Part shown: positions 1-8,710 of the stretch, one piece after another
Layout of the letters: each line of letters starts with the position of its first letter
How positions within the stretch are numbered: the stretch's first letter is position 1
NCBI GenBank assembly: GCA_040221975.1
Contig: JAVJWR010000013.1
Coordinates: 124,001 to 188,000, forward strand
Direction of reading: 5' to 3'
Length of the DNA stretch: 64,000 nt
Origin: Haliea sp040221975
GTDB taxonomy: Bacteria > Pseudomonadota > Gammaproteobacteria > Pseudomonadales > Halieaceae
Notes under the pieces: model-generated
Seen by the model: the letters and a program-made list of their open reading frames with translations, nothing else
Databases searched by the model: none
What the model was told of the DNA's origin: nothing
Program-made: the position numbers and the translations under genes

Positions 1-1
1 G

Positions 2-520
2 ACCCGCTCCGCGCCTTTGCACGATATCGGCAAAGTCGGCATCCCCGACAACATTCTGTTGAAGCCGGGGCCTCTCGACCCCGCGGAGTGGGCCGTGATG
101 CAAACGCACGCGGTGCTGGGTGCCATCGCCATCGAACGCGCCGAGCGGGATATCAAGGAGGAAGTCGAGTTCCTGGCCCTGGCCAAGGAAATCGCCCACT
201 GGCACCACGAGCGCTGGGACGGCAGCGGCTACCCGGATGGGCTCCGTGGGGATGCGATTCCACTGTCGGCCCGCCTGATGAGCGTTGCCGATGTGTTCGA
301 TGCGCTGATTTCCACGCGTGTGTACAAGCCCGCCATGTCTCTGGATGACGCCCGCGCGGTTATCGCCGAGGGGCGTGGTACCCAGTTCGACCCGGATGTG
401 GCGGATGCCTTCGTGGCGGGTTTTGCCGACTTTGCCGCCATTGCCCGGCATTATCGAGAAAGCGCGGGGGAGCTGGCAATGGATACAATGCTTTCCGCGA
501 CCCTTGCACCCCGCAGCTGA
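2..520 (+). CDS. HD-GYP domain cyclic-di-GMP phosphodiesterase, 5' end outside the window
   Basis: Seen: the reading frame is open from the first bases of the window, so this is the C-terminal part (about 172 residues) of a longer protein. It carries the metal-binding HDIGK motif, then HHERWDGSGYP, then VADVFDAL and a TRVYKP stretch, in the order and spacing of HD-GYP domains of the RpfG type. Known: such domains hydrolyse cyclic-di-GMP and are usually fused to a receiver or sensor domain at the N-terminus. The residues before HDIGK (APL) resemble RpfG-type response regulators, so a receiver domain upstream is likely but not visible. It lies 30 bp upstream of a CHASE-PAS sensor and a hybrid kinase, which could be its signalling partners. 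No catalytic residue of the visible part looks damaged. Confidence 0.9.
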   Translation, partial: TRSAPLHDIGKVGIPDNILLKPGPLDPAEWAVMQTHAVLGAIAIERAERDIKEEVEFLALAKEIAHWHHERWDGSGYPDGLRGDAIPLSARLMSVADVFDALISTRVYKPAMSLDDARAVIAEGRGTQFDPDVADAFVAGFADFAAIARHYRESAGELAMDTMLSATLAPRS

Positions 521-550
521 ACGCGAACCGGCCACTGGAGTGCGCCATTG

Positions 551-2233
551 ATGCCTACCAGCGTTGCACAGGATTCTCCCACAGCCAAAGCCAGCACCCG
601 CTCCCGGGTACTGGGCCTGTTGACCGTCCTGCCCTTCATCGCGTTGTTTACAGGCGCGATCATCACAGCCGCCGGCTGGCAGTGGGCGGAGCGCGCCAAT
701 CGCAGCAACGTTGAACTGCGTTTCGATGCCCACTTTCAGGAACTGGTGGGCACGCTGGAACACCAGATCGATATCCACATCCTCGCACTGCGCGGCATCG
801 CCGGCCTGTTCGGCGGCAACGAACAGGTCACGCGCACCGAGTTCCACGATTATGTCGCTACCATGCAACTATCCCGCCATCTGCCCGGGGTGCAGGCTGT
901 AGGATACGTCGTCGCGGTGTCGGCTTCGAAGCTGGCCGCGCATGTTGACCGGGTACGTGCTGGAGGCCTTGCGGAATACAGGGTATGGCCGCCATCGGAT
1001 CGCGCTGACTACGCGCCGCTGTTGTACGTTGAGCCGTCCAGCCCCGACAACAGGCGGTCGCTGGGGTTTGACCCGCTCAGCGACCCGGTCCGCGCCGCGG
1101 CTCTTCGGCAGGCAGCCGAGAGTGGCGATGTCAGCATGACGCCACCGTTGACGCTTCTGAGTGAAAGCGACGACAAGGGCGAGGGCGGCCTGGTCCTGTA
1201 TCTTCCAGACTACTGCACCTCCTCGGAGTCCGATCCGGCGAGGACGACACTGCCCCTGGTCTGCGGCTGGGTGTTCATGGGCATTCATGTCAATAGTGCC
1301 GTCGAGTCCGCGCTGGGCTCCAAGCTGCCGTACTTCGACTCGGAAGTCGCCATCGCGATTTCTGACACCAGTACCCCTGGGGCAGCACACAGGGTATACC
1401 GATCGCCGGAATTTACCGTGGATTCAGACACGCAGTACCAGCGCCAGTCCGATCTGCCACTGGCGGGGCGCACCTGGACCATATCCGCCGAGGCGCTGCC
1501 GCGCTTTGTGGCCCGGCACCAGACCCGGACGCCGGAGTGGGTGCTGGCTGCAGGCAGTACCACCACTCTGTTGACGGCCCTGTTTTTCCTGGTGCTTGGG
1601 CGCAATTACAAACGTCTGCTCTCAATGTTTGATGAAGCCGTAGAAGCGAGGCAACAGAGGGCAGCAAGCCAGGCGCAACTAGAGCTTAGTGAACGCAGCC
1701 ACCGCGAAATGTTCGCCGCCAGCCCGATTCCGATGTGGGTCTATGACCTGGACACGCTGCGCTTCCTGGAGGTAAACGACGCTGCCATCAGACACTACGG
1801 TTATAGCCGGGAAGAGTTCCTCGACATGCAGATTACCGAGCTACGCCCTGCGGAAGACCGGCCGCGACCGCGGTCAAACATTGCAGCCGTCACCACGGGC
1901 TTTGATGACGCAGGCTTGTGCCGGCACCTGACCCGGGATGGTCGCTGCATTGATGTCGACATACGCGCCAGCGGAATGATCGTCGACGGGCGCCGGGCTG
2001 AGCTCGTTCTAGCCCTGGATGTCACCGCACGCATGCAGGCGGAGGCCAGGCTCGTCGCCCATAACCAGGAACTGGAGCGATTCAACCGCCTCATGGTTGA
2101 CCGGGAGTTGGCAATGATTGCCCTGAAACGGGAAATCAACCACCTGAGCCAGCAGCTCGGCGTTGCACCTCCCTATGATCTGGCTGCCATCGACGATGCG
2201 CTGCAGGCTCGCTACCCGGAGGACAGGACATGA
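551..2233 (+). CDS. CHASE-domain PAS sensor protein without an output domain
   Basis: About 560 residues. Order seen: an N-terminal membrane helix (about 21-43), a periplasmic CHASE-like ligand-binding region (about 60-320), a second membrane helix (about 330-349), a PAS domain (about 383-500) and a helical C-terminus (RFNRLMVDREL) of the kind that normally leads into a kinase domain. No histidine kinase, GGDEF or EAL domain follows, so the protein senses but has no visible catalytic output. The start is the ATG at 551 rather than the TTG just before it, because a GGAG lies 10 bp upstream. Its stop overlaps the start of the hybrid kinase by 4 nt (ATGA), so the two are translationally coupled and probably act together. 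The signal sensed is unknown. Confidence 0.85.
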   Translation: MPTSVAQDSPTAKASTRSRVLGLLTVLPFIALFTGAIITAAGWQWAERANRSNVELRFDAHFQELVGTLEHQIDIHILALRGIAGLFGGNEQVTRTEFHDYVATMQLSRHLPGVQAVGYVVAVSASKLAAHVDRVRAGGLAEYRVWPPSDRADYAPLLYVEPSSPDNRRSLGFDPLSDPVRAAALRQAAESGDVSMTPPLTLLSESDDKGEGGLVLYLPDYCTSSESDPARTTLPLVCGWVFMGIHVNSAVESALGSKLPYFDSEVAIAISDTSTPGAAHRVYRSPEFTVDSDTQYQRQSDLPLAGRTWTISAEALPRFVARHQTRTPEWVLAAGSTTTLLTALFFLVLGRNYKRLLSMFDEAVEARQQRAASQAQLELSERSHREMFAASPIPMWVYDLDTLRFLEVNDAAIRHYGYSREEFLDMQITELRPAEDRPRPRSNIAAVTTGFDDAGLCRHLTRDGRCIDVDIRASGMIVDGRRAELVLALDVTARMQAEARLVAHNQELERFNRLMVDRELAMIALKREINHLSQQLGVAPPYDLAAIDDALQARYPEDRT

Positions 2234-5200
2234 CTTTCCTGGCACCCGATGAAATCTCGCTAGCCCTGTTGCTCAACGGCATCCTGCTGCTGGGCCTCGT
2301 ACAGATACTGGAGCTGGTGACTCCGGCTACCGCTGGCCGTGGCGGTTTCGGCCGCGCCATTGTAGCTGGACTGCTGACCGGTGCCATTGCCATCCTGCTT
2401 ATCAAGCTCAGCGCGAGACTTTACCCGGGCGTGATGTTCGATGCCCGCTCGGTGCTGCTGGCCATCAGCGGGGTATTCCTGGGGCCGCTGCCAACGGCCA
2501 TTGCCATGCTGTTGAGCGGGGGCTATCGCTGGGCACTTGGTGGCAGCGGGGCCCTGGCGGGTGTGGCGATAATCCTCAGCTCGGGAATCGTCGGCTTGTG
2601 CTGGCGGCGTTTTGCCCTCCGGCAACCACTGTACAGTGTGCACTGGCAGACCCTCCTCGGGCTGGGCATAGTGGTTCACACCATCATGCTGGTACTGATA
2701 CTGCTGATGCCGCGGGAGCTGGTGCGCACCGTACTGGCAACCATCTCCCTGCCAGTCATCACCATCCTGCCCCTTTTTACCGTTGCCCTGGGTCTGCTGT
2801 TCGTGCGGCAGATGCGGGGATTGCACGAGAGGGAAAAACTGCAGGCAGAAAAGGCACGCTCTTACAGCCTGTTCGAAAACAATTACTCGGTCATGCTGGT
2901 ACTCAATCCCGACAGCGGCGCCATCATGGATGCGAACCCCGCAGCAGAACACTTCTACGGCTGGTCCCGGGAACAGCTGCTGCAGATGAAGATTCAGGAC
3001 ATCAACACACAGACCCCGGAAGAGGTAAATGAAGAGCTGGCGCTGGCCAGGGCACAGCAGCGCAATTACTTTGAATTTCGTCACCGTCGGGCCGATGGCT
3101 CCTGCGCGGATGTCGAGGTGTTCAGTGGCCCCTTGCGCTACCGGGACAACGATTACCTTTACATCATTCACGATATCAGCGCTCGCAAAAAGGCCGAGCT
3201 GGCACTGACCGTCAACCTCCAGCAGCAGCAACAGGAGCAGGCGGCGTGGATCGAGGCCTCGGAACGGGCGCGACTCGCCACTCTCAACTTGACAGAAGAT
3301 GCAGTCGAAGCCCGAAAGAAGGCCGAGCAGGGCAGTGTGAACCTGGAGTGGGAGCGCCAGCGCCTCGCCAATGTAATCTGGGGAACAGGCGTGGGGACCT
3401 GGGAGTGGAACGTCCAGACCGGTGAAATTCACGTGAACGACCAGTGGGCACGATTTATCGGCTACACACTGGAAGAACTCGAACCGCTCTCGATCGAGAC
3501 CTGGCAAAGACTGGCCCATCCGGAAGATCTGGAACACTCGGATCAACTCTTTGAACAACATTTCCGGGGTGAGGTGGAGTTTTACGACAACGAAGTTCGT
3601 ATGCGGCACAAGGCAGGTCACTGGGTGTGGGTCCTGGACCGAGGACGCCTGGTGGACCGTACGGCCGACGGCAAGCCTCGCTGGGTAGCCGGTACACATC
3701 TGGAGATCACTGCCCGCAAAGAGGCTGAAAGCCTTGCCAAGTCACTGCATCGCCGGACCGGAGCCCAGCTCCTGTTGCCCGAGGCCCGCAACAACCTCAG
3801 TGAAAAGGGTTTCATGCAATATGCACAGGAGCTGGCCGAGGATCTCACCAACAGCCGGATATCCTTTATCCATTTTGTCAACGATGACGAACAGACCATT
3901 GAGCTGGTGACCTGGTCGCGACGCACTATCGAGCACTACTGCACCGTGGTGCATGACACACACTACCCCGTCAGTGAGGCCGGCGTCTGGGCAGATGCCC
4001 TGCGCCAGCGCCAGCCCGTGGTGATCAACGACTACGCAGGCTATCCGGGGAAAAGGGGCTTGCCGGACGGACATGCGCAGCTCGATCGCATGATTTCGGT
4101 ACCCGTTTTCGAAGACGGCAAAGTGGTCATGCTAACGGGGGTCGGCAACAAGGACAGCGACTACACGGCATTGGATGTCGAAACGGTACAACTGCTGAGT
4201 AACGACATCTGGCGTCTGGTTCAGCGCCAGCGCAGTCTTGATTCGCTGCGCAAGCTCGCCCTCGCAGTGGAGCAGAGCCCCGAGAGCATCGTCATCACCA
4301 ATGCCGAGGCAGAGATCGAATACGTCAACGCCGCCTTTACCCGCGTCACCGGCTACACTCCGTCAGAGGTCGCGGGGCAAAACCCCCGGGTGCTCCAGTC
4401 AGGGCGTACGCCACCCGGCAATTACGACACCCTGTGGGCGACCCTGGCCCGCGGCGAAACCTGGAAAGGCGAATTCTACAACCGTAAAAAGAGTGGCGAG
4501 GAATACACCGAATATGCGTTCGTCACGCCGCTGCGGCAGGCCGATGGCACGGTCACCCACTATGTCGCGATCAAGGAGGACATTACCGAGAAAAAGCGCC
4601 TGGCAAGAGAGCTGGACAACCACCGTCACCATCTGGAAGAGCTGGTGGACGAGCGCACTCACCAGCTGGAGGAGGCACGCCGGCATGCCGAGGCCGCGAA
4701 CCAGGCCAAGAGCACCTTCCTGGCCAACATGAGCCACGAAATCCGCACGCCGCTGAACGCGATCCTCGGCCTGACCCACCTGTTGCGCGCCGAGGCCACG
4801 GCGGGCAATCGGGACCGGCTGCGCAAGATCGACAGCGCTGGCCGCCACTTGCTCTCCATCATCAACGACATCCTCGACATTTCCAAGATCGAGGCCGGCA
4901 AAGTGGAGCTGGAACATCGCGATTTTACCCTGACGACAGTGCTGGATCACGTTGCCTCGATACTCCGTGAGGCAGCGAACGACAAGGGGCTGACGATTGA
5001 TATCGACATGGACTCGGTACCGACCTGGCTGCGCGGAGACATGGTGCGGCTGCGCCAGGCCCTGCTGAACCTGGCTGGCAATGCGATCAAATTCACTGAC
5101 CAGGGCGGCGTCAGTCTGCGAGCGCGCCTGCTGGAGGAAACTGGTACGGATCTGCTGGTACGTTTCGAAGTCGAGGACAGCGGCATCGGCATTCCAGCGG

Positions 5201-6126
5201 ACCGCCTGGAACGATTGTTCCAGGCCTTTGAGCAGGCCGACCTGTCCACGACGCGGCAGTATGGAGGCACGGGGCTGGGCCTGGTGATCACCCGGCGCCT
5301 GGCCGAGTTGATGGGCGGTGAGGCCGGGGCAGAGAGCACGCCCGGCACAGGCAGCACCTTCTGGTTTACCGCCCGGCTGCAACGGGGGCACGGCATTCTG
5401 CCCGAGACCGAAAACAAAGCCGGGGACACCGAGGAGCTGCTGCGACAAACCCGCGCCGGCGCGAGGCTGCTGCTGGCAGAGGACAATGTGATCAACCGCG
5501 AAGTCGCCATGGAGCTGCTGCACAGCGTCGGCCTGACTGTCGACGCCGCGGAAGACGGAGTGGAAGTGCTGGAAATGGCCGCTCACCGTGACTATGATCT
5601 GGTATTGATGGACCTGCAGATGCCCAACATCGACGGACTGCAGGCGACCCGTGCCCTGCGCGGCCTGGCAGGCTGGGAACAGACCCCGATCCTGGCCATG
5701 ACCGCCAATGCCTTCGACGATGACCGCCGGGCCTGCCTTGAGGCCGGCATGAATGATTTCATTCCGAAACCGGTCGAGCCCGAAGACCTGTTCCAGAAAC
5801 TCCTCCAGTGGCTGCCCTTCCGCTACGGCGCAGGGCTCGCCGACACACCCGCCGCCGGACCCGCCAGCAAACCGCCAGCCCCAGGCAGCGGGATCGACCA
5901 GGACGCAACCGACATTGATCGTGCCCGCGGCCCCGAGGTACTGCAGCGGCTGCAGGAGTACCTGCGTATCGGTGATATCCTGGCAACACAGCTGGTCCGG
6001 GAGGAGGCACCCCTGCTACAGGCCCTGCTGGGTGCCGTGCCAGCCGAGCAACTGTTGCGCCATATCCTCCGCTTTGACTACGAACAGGCCATTGAGCTGC
6101 TGCAGGCGGCCGGACCAGAGGCTTGA
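2230..6126 (+). CDS. Hybrid histidine kinase (5TM-LYT, PAS, PAS, GAF, PAS, HisKA, HATPase, REC)
   Basis: 1298 residues. Order seen: an N-terminal multi-helix membrane region (about 10-195) with a FDARSVLL...GPLPT pattern typical of the 5TM-LYT sensor; PAS at about 205-325; a coiled linker; PAS at about 380-500; a GAF-like domain at about 510-660; PAS at about 670-795; HisKA with phospho-accepting His at about 836 (MSHEIRTPLN); HATPase with N box near 947, DSGIGI near 983 and GGTGLGL near 1013; and a receiver domain with phospho-accepting Asp at about 1128 (LMDLQMP). A tail of about 100 residues after the receiver holds no recognisable HPt histidine motif, so phosphotransfer probably needs a separate HPt protein. 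The start ATG overlaps the stop of the CHASE-PAS gene. This large multi-input kinase would integrate the signal of its coupled partner. Confidence 0.92.
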   Translation: MTFLAPDEISLALLLNGILLLGLVQILELVTPATAGRGGFGRAIVAGLLTGAIAILLIKLSARLYPGVMFDARSVLLAISGVFLGPLPTAIAMLLSGGYRWALGGSGALAGVAIILSSGIVGLCWRRFALRQPLYSVHWQTLLGLGIVVHTIMLVLILLMPRELVRTVLATISLPVITILPLFTVALGLLFVRQMRGLHEREKLQAEKARSYSLFENNYSVMLVLNPDSGAIMDANPAAEHFYGWSREQLLQMKIQDINTQTPEEVNEELALARAQQRNYFEFRHRRADGSCADVEVFSGPLRYRDNDYLYIIHDISARKKAELALTVNLQQQQQEQAAWIEASERARLATLNLTEDAVEARKKAEQGSVNLEWERQRLANVIWGTGVGTWEWNVQTGEIHVNDQWARFIGYTLEELEPLSIETWQRLAHPEDLEHSDQLFEQHFRGEVEFYDNEVRMRHKAGHWVWVLDRGRLVDRTADGKPRWVAGTHLEITARKEAESLAKSLHRRTGAQLLLPEARNNLSEKGFMQYAQELAEDLTNSRISFIHFVNDDEQTIELVTWSRRTIEHYCTVVHDTHYPVSEAGVWADALRQRQPVVINDYAGYPGKRGLPDGHAQLDRMISVPVFEDGKVVMLTGVGNKDSDYTALDVETVQLLSNDIWRLVQRQRSLDSLRKLALAVEQSPESIVITNAEAEIEYVNAAFTRVTGYTPSEVAGQNPRVLQSGRTPPGNYDTLWATLARGETWKGEFYNRKKSGEEYTEYAFVTPLRQADGTVTHYVAIKEDITEKKRLARELDNHRHHLEELVDERTHQLEEARRHAEAANQAKSTFLANMSHEIRTPLNAILGLTHLLRAEATAGNRDRLRKIDSAGRHLLSIINDILDISKIEAGKVELEHRDFTLTTVLDHVASILREAANDKGLTIDIDMDSVPTWLRGDMVRLRQALLNLAGNAIKFTDQGGVSLRARLLEETGTDLLVRFEVEDSGIGIPADRLERLFQAFEQADLSTTRQYGGTGLGLVITRRLAELMGGEAGAESTPGTGSTFWFTARLQRGHGILPETENKAGDTEELLRQTRAGARLLLAEDNVINREVAMELLHSVGLTVDAAEDGVEVLEMAAHRDYDLVLMDLQMPNIDGLQATRALRGLAGWEQTPILAMTANAFDDDRRACLEAGMNDFIPKPVEPEDLFQKLLQWLPFRYGAGLADTPAAGPASKPPAPGSGIDQDATDIDRARGPEVLQRLQEYLRIGDILATQLVREEAPLLQALLGAVPAEQLLRHILRFDYEQAIELLQAAGPEA

Positions 6127-6252
6127 GGTGTCGAAAGCCACCTTTGCCAAGACCACTGCAGCAAGACCTCTGAAGCACTTTAAAACTCATCCCGCAGCGG
6201 TTAAACTTCCCCACCTTCGAACAGGCCCGCGGGCAGATGAGGCAGGATTGGC

Positions 6253-6576
6253 ATGACTTTTGTTGTTGGTGAACAGTGTATCAAGTGCAAGCACACGGAC
6301 TGTGTCGAGGTCTGCCCGGTAGATTGCTTCTACGAGGGCCCGAATTTCCTGGTCATTCACCCTGACGAGTGTATTGACTGCGCCCTGTGCGAGCCGGAAT
6401 GCCCAGTGGATGCGATTTTCTCCGAGGACGAGCTGCCGGAAGACCAGCAGGTCTTCCTGGAACTGAACGCGGAGCTGGCGGAAATCTGGCCCAACATCAC
6501 CGAGATGAAGCCACCGTTGCCGGATGCCGAAGAGTGGGCCAACAAGCCCAACAAACTGGCCCTGCTGGAGCGTTAG
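6253..6576 (+). CDS. fdxA: Ferredoxin FdxA (7Fe, 3Fe-4S + 4Fe-4S)
   Basis: 107 residues, the normal length of the 7Fe ferredoxin family. Nine cysteines are seen near residues 9, 12, 17, 21, 25, 40, 43, 46 and 50. Their arrangement (a first CxxC followed by a distant CP, then CxxCxxCxxxCP) matches the mixed 3Fe-4S/4Fe-4S pattern of Azotobacter-type FdI. Small electron carrier of the cytosol; the physiological partner is not known from sequence. It is convergent with rpoS, only 20 bp away, as in Pseudomonas. In that genus the small RNA rsmZ lies between the two genes; here there is no room for it. The 126 bp upstream hold only an A/T-richer patch near 6180-6215 that may contain the promoter. 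Confidence 0.95.
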   Translation: MTFVVGEQCIKCKHTDCVEVCPVDCFYEGPNFLVIHPDECIDCALCEPECPVDAIFSEDELPEDQQVFLELNAELAEIWPNITEMKPPLPDAEEWANKPNKLALLER

Positions 6577-6596
6577 CAGCCCCTCAGGAAGCAGGC

Positions 6597-7637
6597 TCAG
6601 CTGAACAGGGAATCTCCGGTCAGGCCCTCGGTCTCCATGATCTGGCGCAGGCGACGCAGGGCCTCGACCTGAATCTGCCGCACCCGCTCCCGGGTCAGGC
6701 CGATTTCCCGCCCCACTTCTTCCAGGGTGCTGCTTTCGTGTCCCCTGAGCCCGAAACGCCGCGACACCACTTCCCGCTGTTTCTCCGACAACTCATCCAG
6801 CCAGTGACTGATACTGTCACGAATATCGCTGTCCTGCAGCAGCTGGGAAGGGTCGTTGCCGCCGAGATCGGCGATGGTTTCCAGCACCGCCTTGTCCGAC
6901 TCCGGCCCCACCGGCACATCGATCGAGGTAACCCGCTCGTTCAGACCCAACAGGCGCTTCACATCCTCTGCCGGCTTGTCCAGCATCTGCGCGATTTCTT
7001 CCGCGCTGGGTTCGTGGTCCAGCTTCTGGGTCAGCTCGCGCGCGGCACGCAGATAGACATTGAGTTCCTTGACCACATGGATGGGGAGGCGAATGGTACG
7101 GGTCTGGTTCATGATCGCCCGCTCGACGGTCTGGCGGATCCACCAGGTGGCGTAGGTGGAAAAGCGGAAACCGCGCTCGGGGTCGAACTTTTCCACCGCA
7201 CGGATCAGGCCCAGGTTGCCCTCTTCGATCAGGTCCAGCAGGGTCAAGCCGCGATTGATATAGCGCCGGGAAATTTTTACTACCAGGCGCAGGTTGCTCT
7301 CGATCATCCGCCGCCTGGCGGCCTCATCCCCCTTGATCGCCAGGCGGGCATAGTGCTTCTCCTCGTCGGCGGTCAGCAGGGGTGAAAAACCTATTTCATT
7401 CAGGTAGAGCTGGGTAGCATCCAGGGATTTTTCCACGCTGCGAGCGGACCGGGCGCGGTCAAATGCCTCCTGCTCGGCCTCTTCGTCGCTGTCCGGGAGG
7501 GACTGCTCCACCTCTGCGTCTGCGTCAGGTAGCTCTTCGTGATGCTGCCGGGCGTGCACGTCGCGCGGATTCGCTGAGCTGGACCCGCCCCCCGCAATCA
7601 TCCGCCTGGGGCTTGTTTTTCTTGTGTCCACATCCAT
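6597..7637 (-). CDS. rpoS: RNA polymerase sigma factor RpoS
   Basis: 346 residues. An acidic, low-complexity N-terminus (about 1-65) is followed by sigma region 1.2 (about 72-105), region 2 with the RFSTYATWWIRQ -10-recognition helix (about 150-180), region 3 (about 185-260) and region 4 with the LTRERVRQIQ helix-turn-helix (about 310-325). It directs transcription in stationary phase and under general stress. The ATG at 7637 is preceded by a GAGG 8 nt upstream. Its 185-bp leader region, between it and nlpD, contains six copies of a 14-bp repeat (listed separately). By analogy with E. coli and Pseudomonas the main promoter may lie inside nlpD; I cannot locate it. Confidence 0.97.
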   Translation of the reverse strand: MDVDTRKTSPRRMIAGGGSSSANPRDVHARQHHEELPDADAEVEQSLPDSDEEAEQEAFDRARSARSVEKSLDATQLYLNEIGFSPLLTADEEKHYARLAIKGDEAARRRMIESNLRLVVKISRRYINRGLTLLDLIEEGNLGLIRAVEKFDPERGFRFSTYATWWIRQTVERAIMNQTRTIRLPIHVVKELNVYLRAARELTQKLDHEPSAEEIAQMLDKPAEDVKRLLGLNERVTSIDVPVGPESDKAVLETIADLGGNDPSQLLQDSDIRDSISHWLDELSEKQREVVSRRFGLRGHESSTLEEVGREIGLTRERVRQIQVEALRRLRQIMETEGLTGDSLFS

Positions 7638-7742
7638 GGCTATACCTCACTTCCGCGTTTGACTGCTGAGCGTATACGGACCGGTAGATCAGATTACCCC
7701 AAGGAGAATGTTCAGCACAAGACGCCACGTGCGCTGGTCAGG

Positions 7743-7826
7743 GCGGCCCGACCTGCGCGGCCCGACCTGCGCGGCCCGACCTGCGCGGCCCGACCCAAGC
7801 GGCCCGACCCAAGCGGCCCGACCTAC
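7743..7826. repeat. Six tandem copies of a 14-bp GC-rich repeat in the rpoS leader
   Basis: Units start at 7743, 7757, 7771, 7785, 7799 and 7813. The first three read GCGGCCCGACCTGC on the plus strand, the next two end in CCAA, and the last ends in CTAC and contains the nlpD stop codon. There are no spacers, so it is a minisatellite and not a CRISPR. It lies 105 bp upstream of the rpoS start, and would be transcribed within the rpoS leader if transcription starts in nlpD. Confidence 0.95.
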
Positions 7827-8710
7827 CTCGGCGGCAACAGCCGCAGCGGATCGACAGGCCGGCCTTCCTGGCGGATCTCGAAGTGCAGTTTCACGGTATC
7901 GGTGCCGCTGCTGCCCTTCTCCGCAATCCGCTGCCCAGCGCTGACCCGTGTGCCCTCGGTAACCAACAGGCGATCGTTGTGGCCGTAGGCGCTGAGGTAC
8001 ACGTCATCGTGTTTGATGATCAGCAGCTCACCAAAGCCGACGATGCCGGTACCGGCGTACACCACCTCGCCCGCCGCCACTGCCAGCACCGCATCACCGC
8101 GCTGGCCGCCGATATCGATGCCTTTGTGCACCGTCGCCGAGTAGCCCCTGGTAACGGGCCCCGAGGCTGGCCAGCGCCAGGAAGTCACCGGACCCAGGGG
8201 TGGCCTGGGCGCTGGCGTCGCAGGCACGGGTGCCGCCGGCATTACTTTTATGGCAGGGACGGATGACGGTGGTGTGACCACGGGTTCCGGGACCGGATCG
8301 GGGCGGGCAACTGTAGCCGGCGGAGGCGAAACCGGCGTCGACCGTGACGCCGACGTGGCGGCCGGGGCCGGCTGGGGGCTGGCAGCATAACCGGACGCCT
8401 GACCGCCTATCAGGGTCAGGCGCTGGCCGGGATAGATGGTATAGGGTGCCCCGATGCCGTTGGCTGCCGCCACGTCCCGGTAATCCAGGCCAAACCGAAA
8501 GGCAATGGAATAGAGGGTGTCGCCGCGCTGCACGACATGGACATTGGCTGCCGGCACTGCGCTCGCGGCGCGCGCATGCCGGTCCTCGATCGGCGCGCGG
8601 TGGCCGCCGGCGCAGGCCGCCAGCAGCATGACCAGGGCCAGCAGCAGCGGTATCACCGCTAATCGGGCAGCGCCCCTGTCGGCACTGAGCACTGCAATCT
8701 GCTCAGCCAC
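7823..8710 (-). CDS. nlpD: Lipoprotein NlpD, LysM and degenerate M23 (LytM) domains
   Basis: About 295 residues from a GTG start at 8710 (GTG at 8713 is equally possible; GGAGG lies just upstream). An N-terminal hydrophobic signal ends in a lipobox LLAAC (Cys about 33). Then come a LysM peptidoglycan-binding domain (about 58-100), a Pro/Ala-rich linker (about 100-175) and a LytM domain to the end. The first zinc motif survives (HKGID), but the second His of the HxH pair is Lys (KLHFEIR), as in E. coli NlpD. That fits a non-enzymatic activator of the amidase AmiC in daughter-cell separation. The gene overlaps the end of the popT gene and precedes rpoS. The tail ends directly in the 14-bp repeat tract. 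Confidence 0.93.
   Translation of the reverse strand: MAEQIAVLSADRGAARLAVIPLLLALVMLLAACAGGHRAPIEDRHARAASAVPAANVHVVQRGDTLYSIAFRFGLDYRDVAAANGIGAPYTIYPGQRLTLIGGQASGYAASPQPAPAATSASRSTPVSPPPATVARPDPVPEPVVTPPSSVPAIKVMPAAPVPATPAPRPPLGPVTSWRWPASGPVTRGYSATVHKGIDIGGQRGDAVLAVAAGEVVYAGTGIVGFGELLIIKHDDVYLSAYGHNDRLLVTEGTRVSAGQRIAEKGSSGTDTVKLHFEIRQEGRPVDPLRLLPPR

Noticed and set aside
2260..3699. 479-codon minus-strand frame opposite the hybrid kinase
   Set aside because: Low-complexity Gln/His-rich translation; shadow of the kinase gene.
6577..6596. Small RNA rsmZ expected between fdxA and rpoS in Pseudomonas
   Set aside because: Only 20 bp separate the two stop codons; there is no room for an sRNA gene here.
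7743..7826. Possible CRISPR array
   Set aside because: Units of 14 bp follow each other with no spacer; it is a tandem repeat. The same applies to 60045-60224 (36-bp units, no spacers).
7659..7988. 109-codon plus-strand frame rich in RP(x)RP repeats
   Set aside because: It is only translation of the 14-bp repeat and of nlpD antisense; no start signal.
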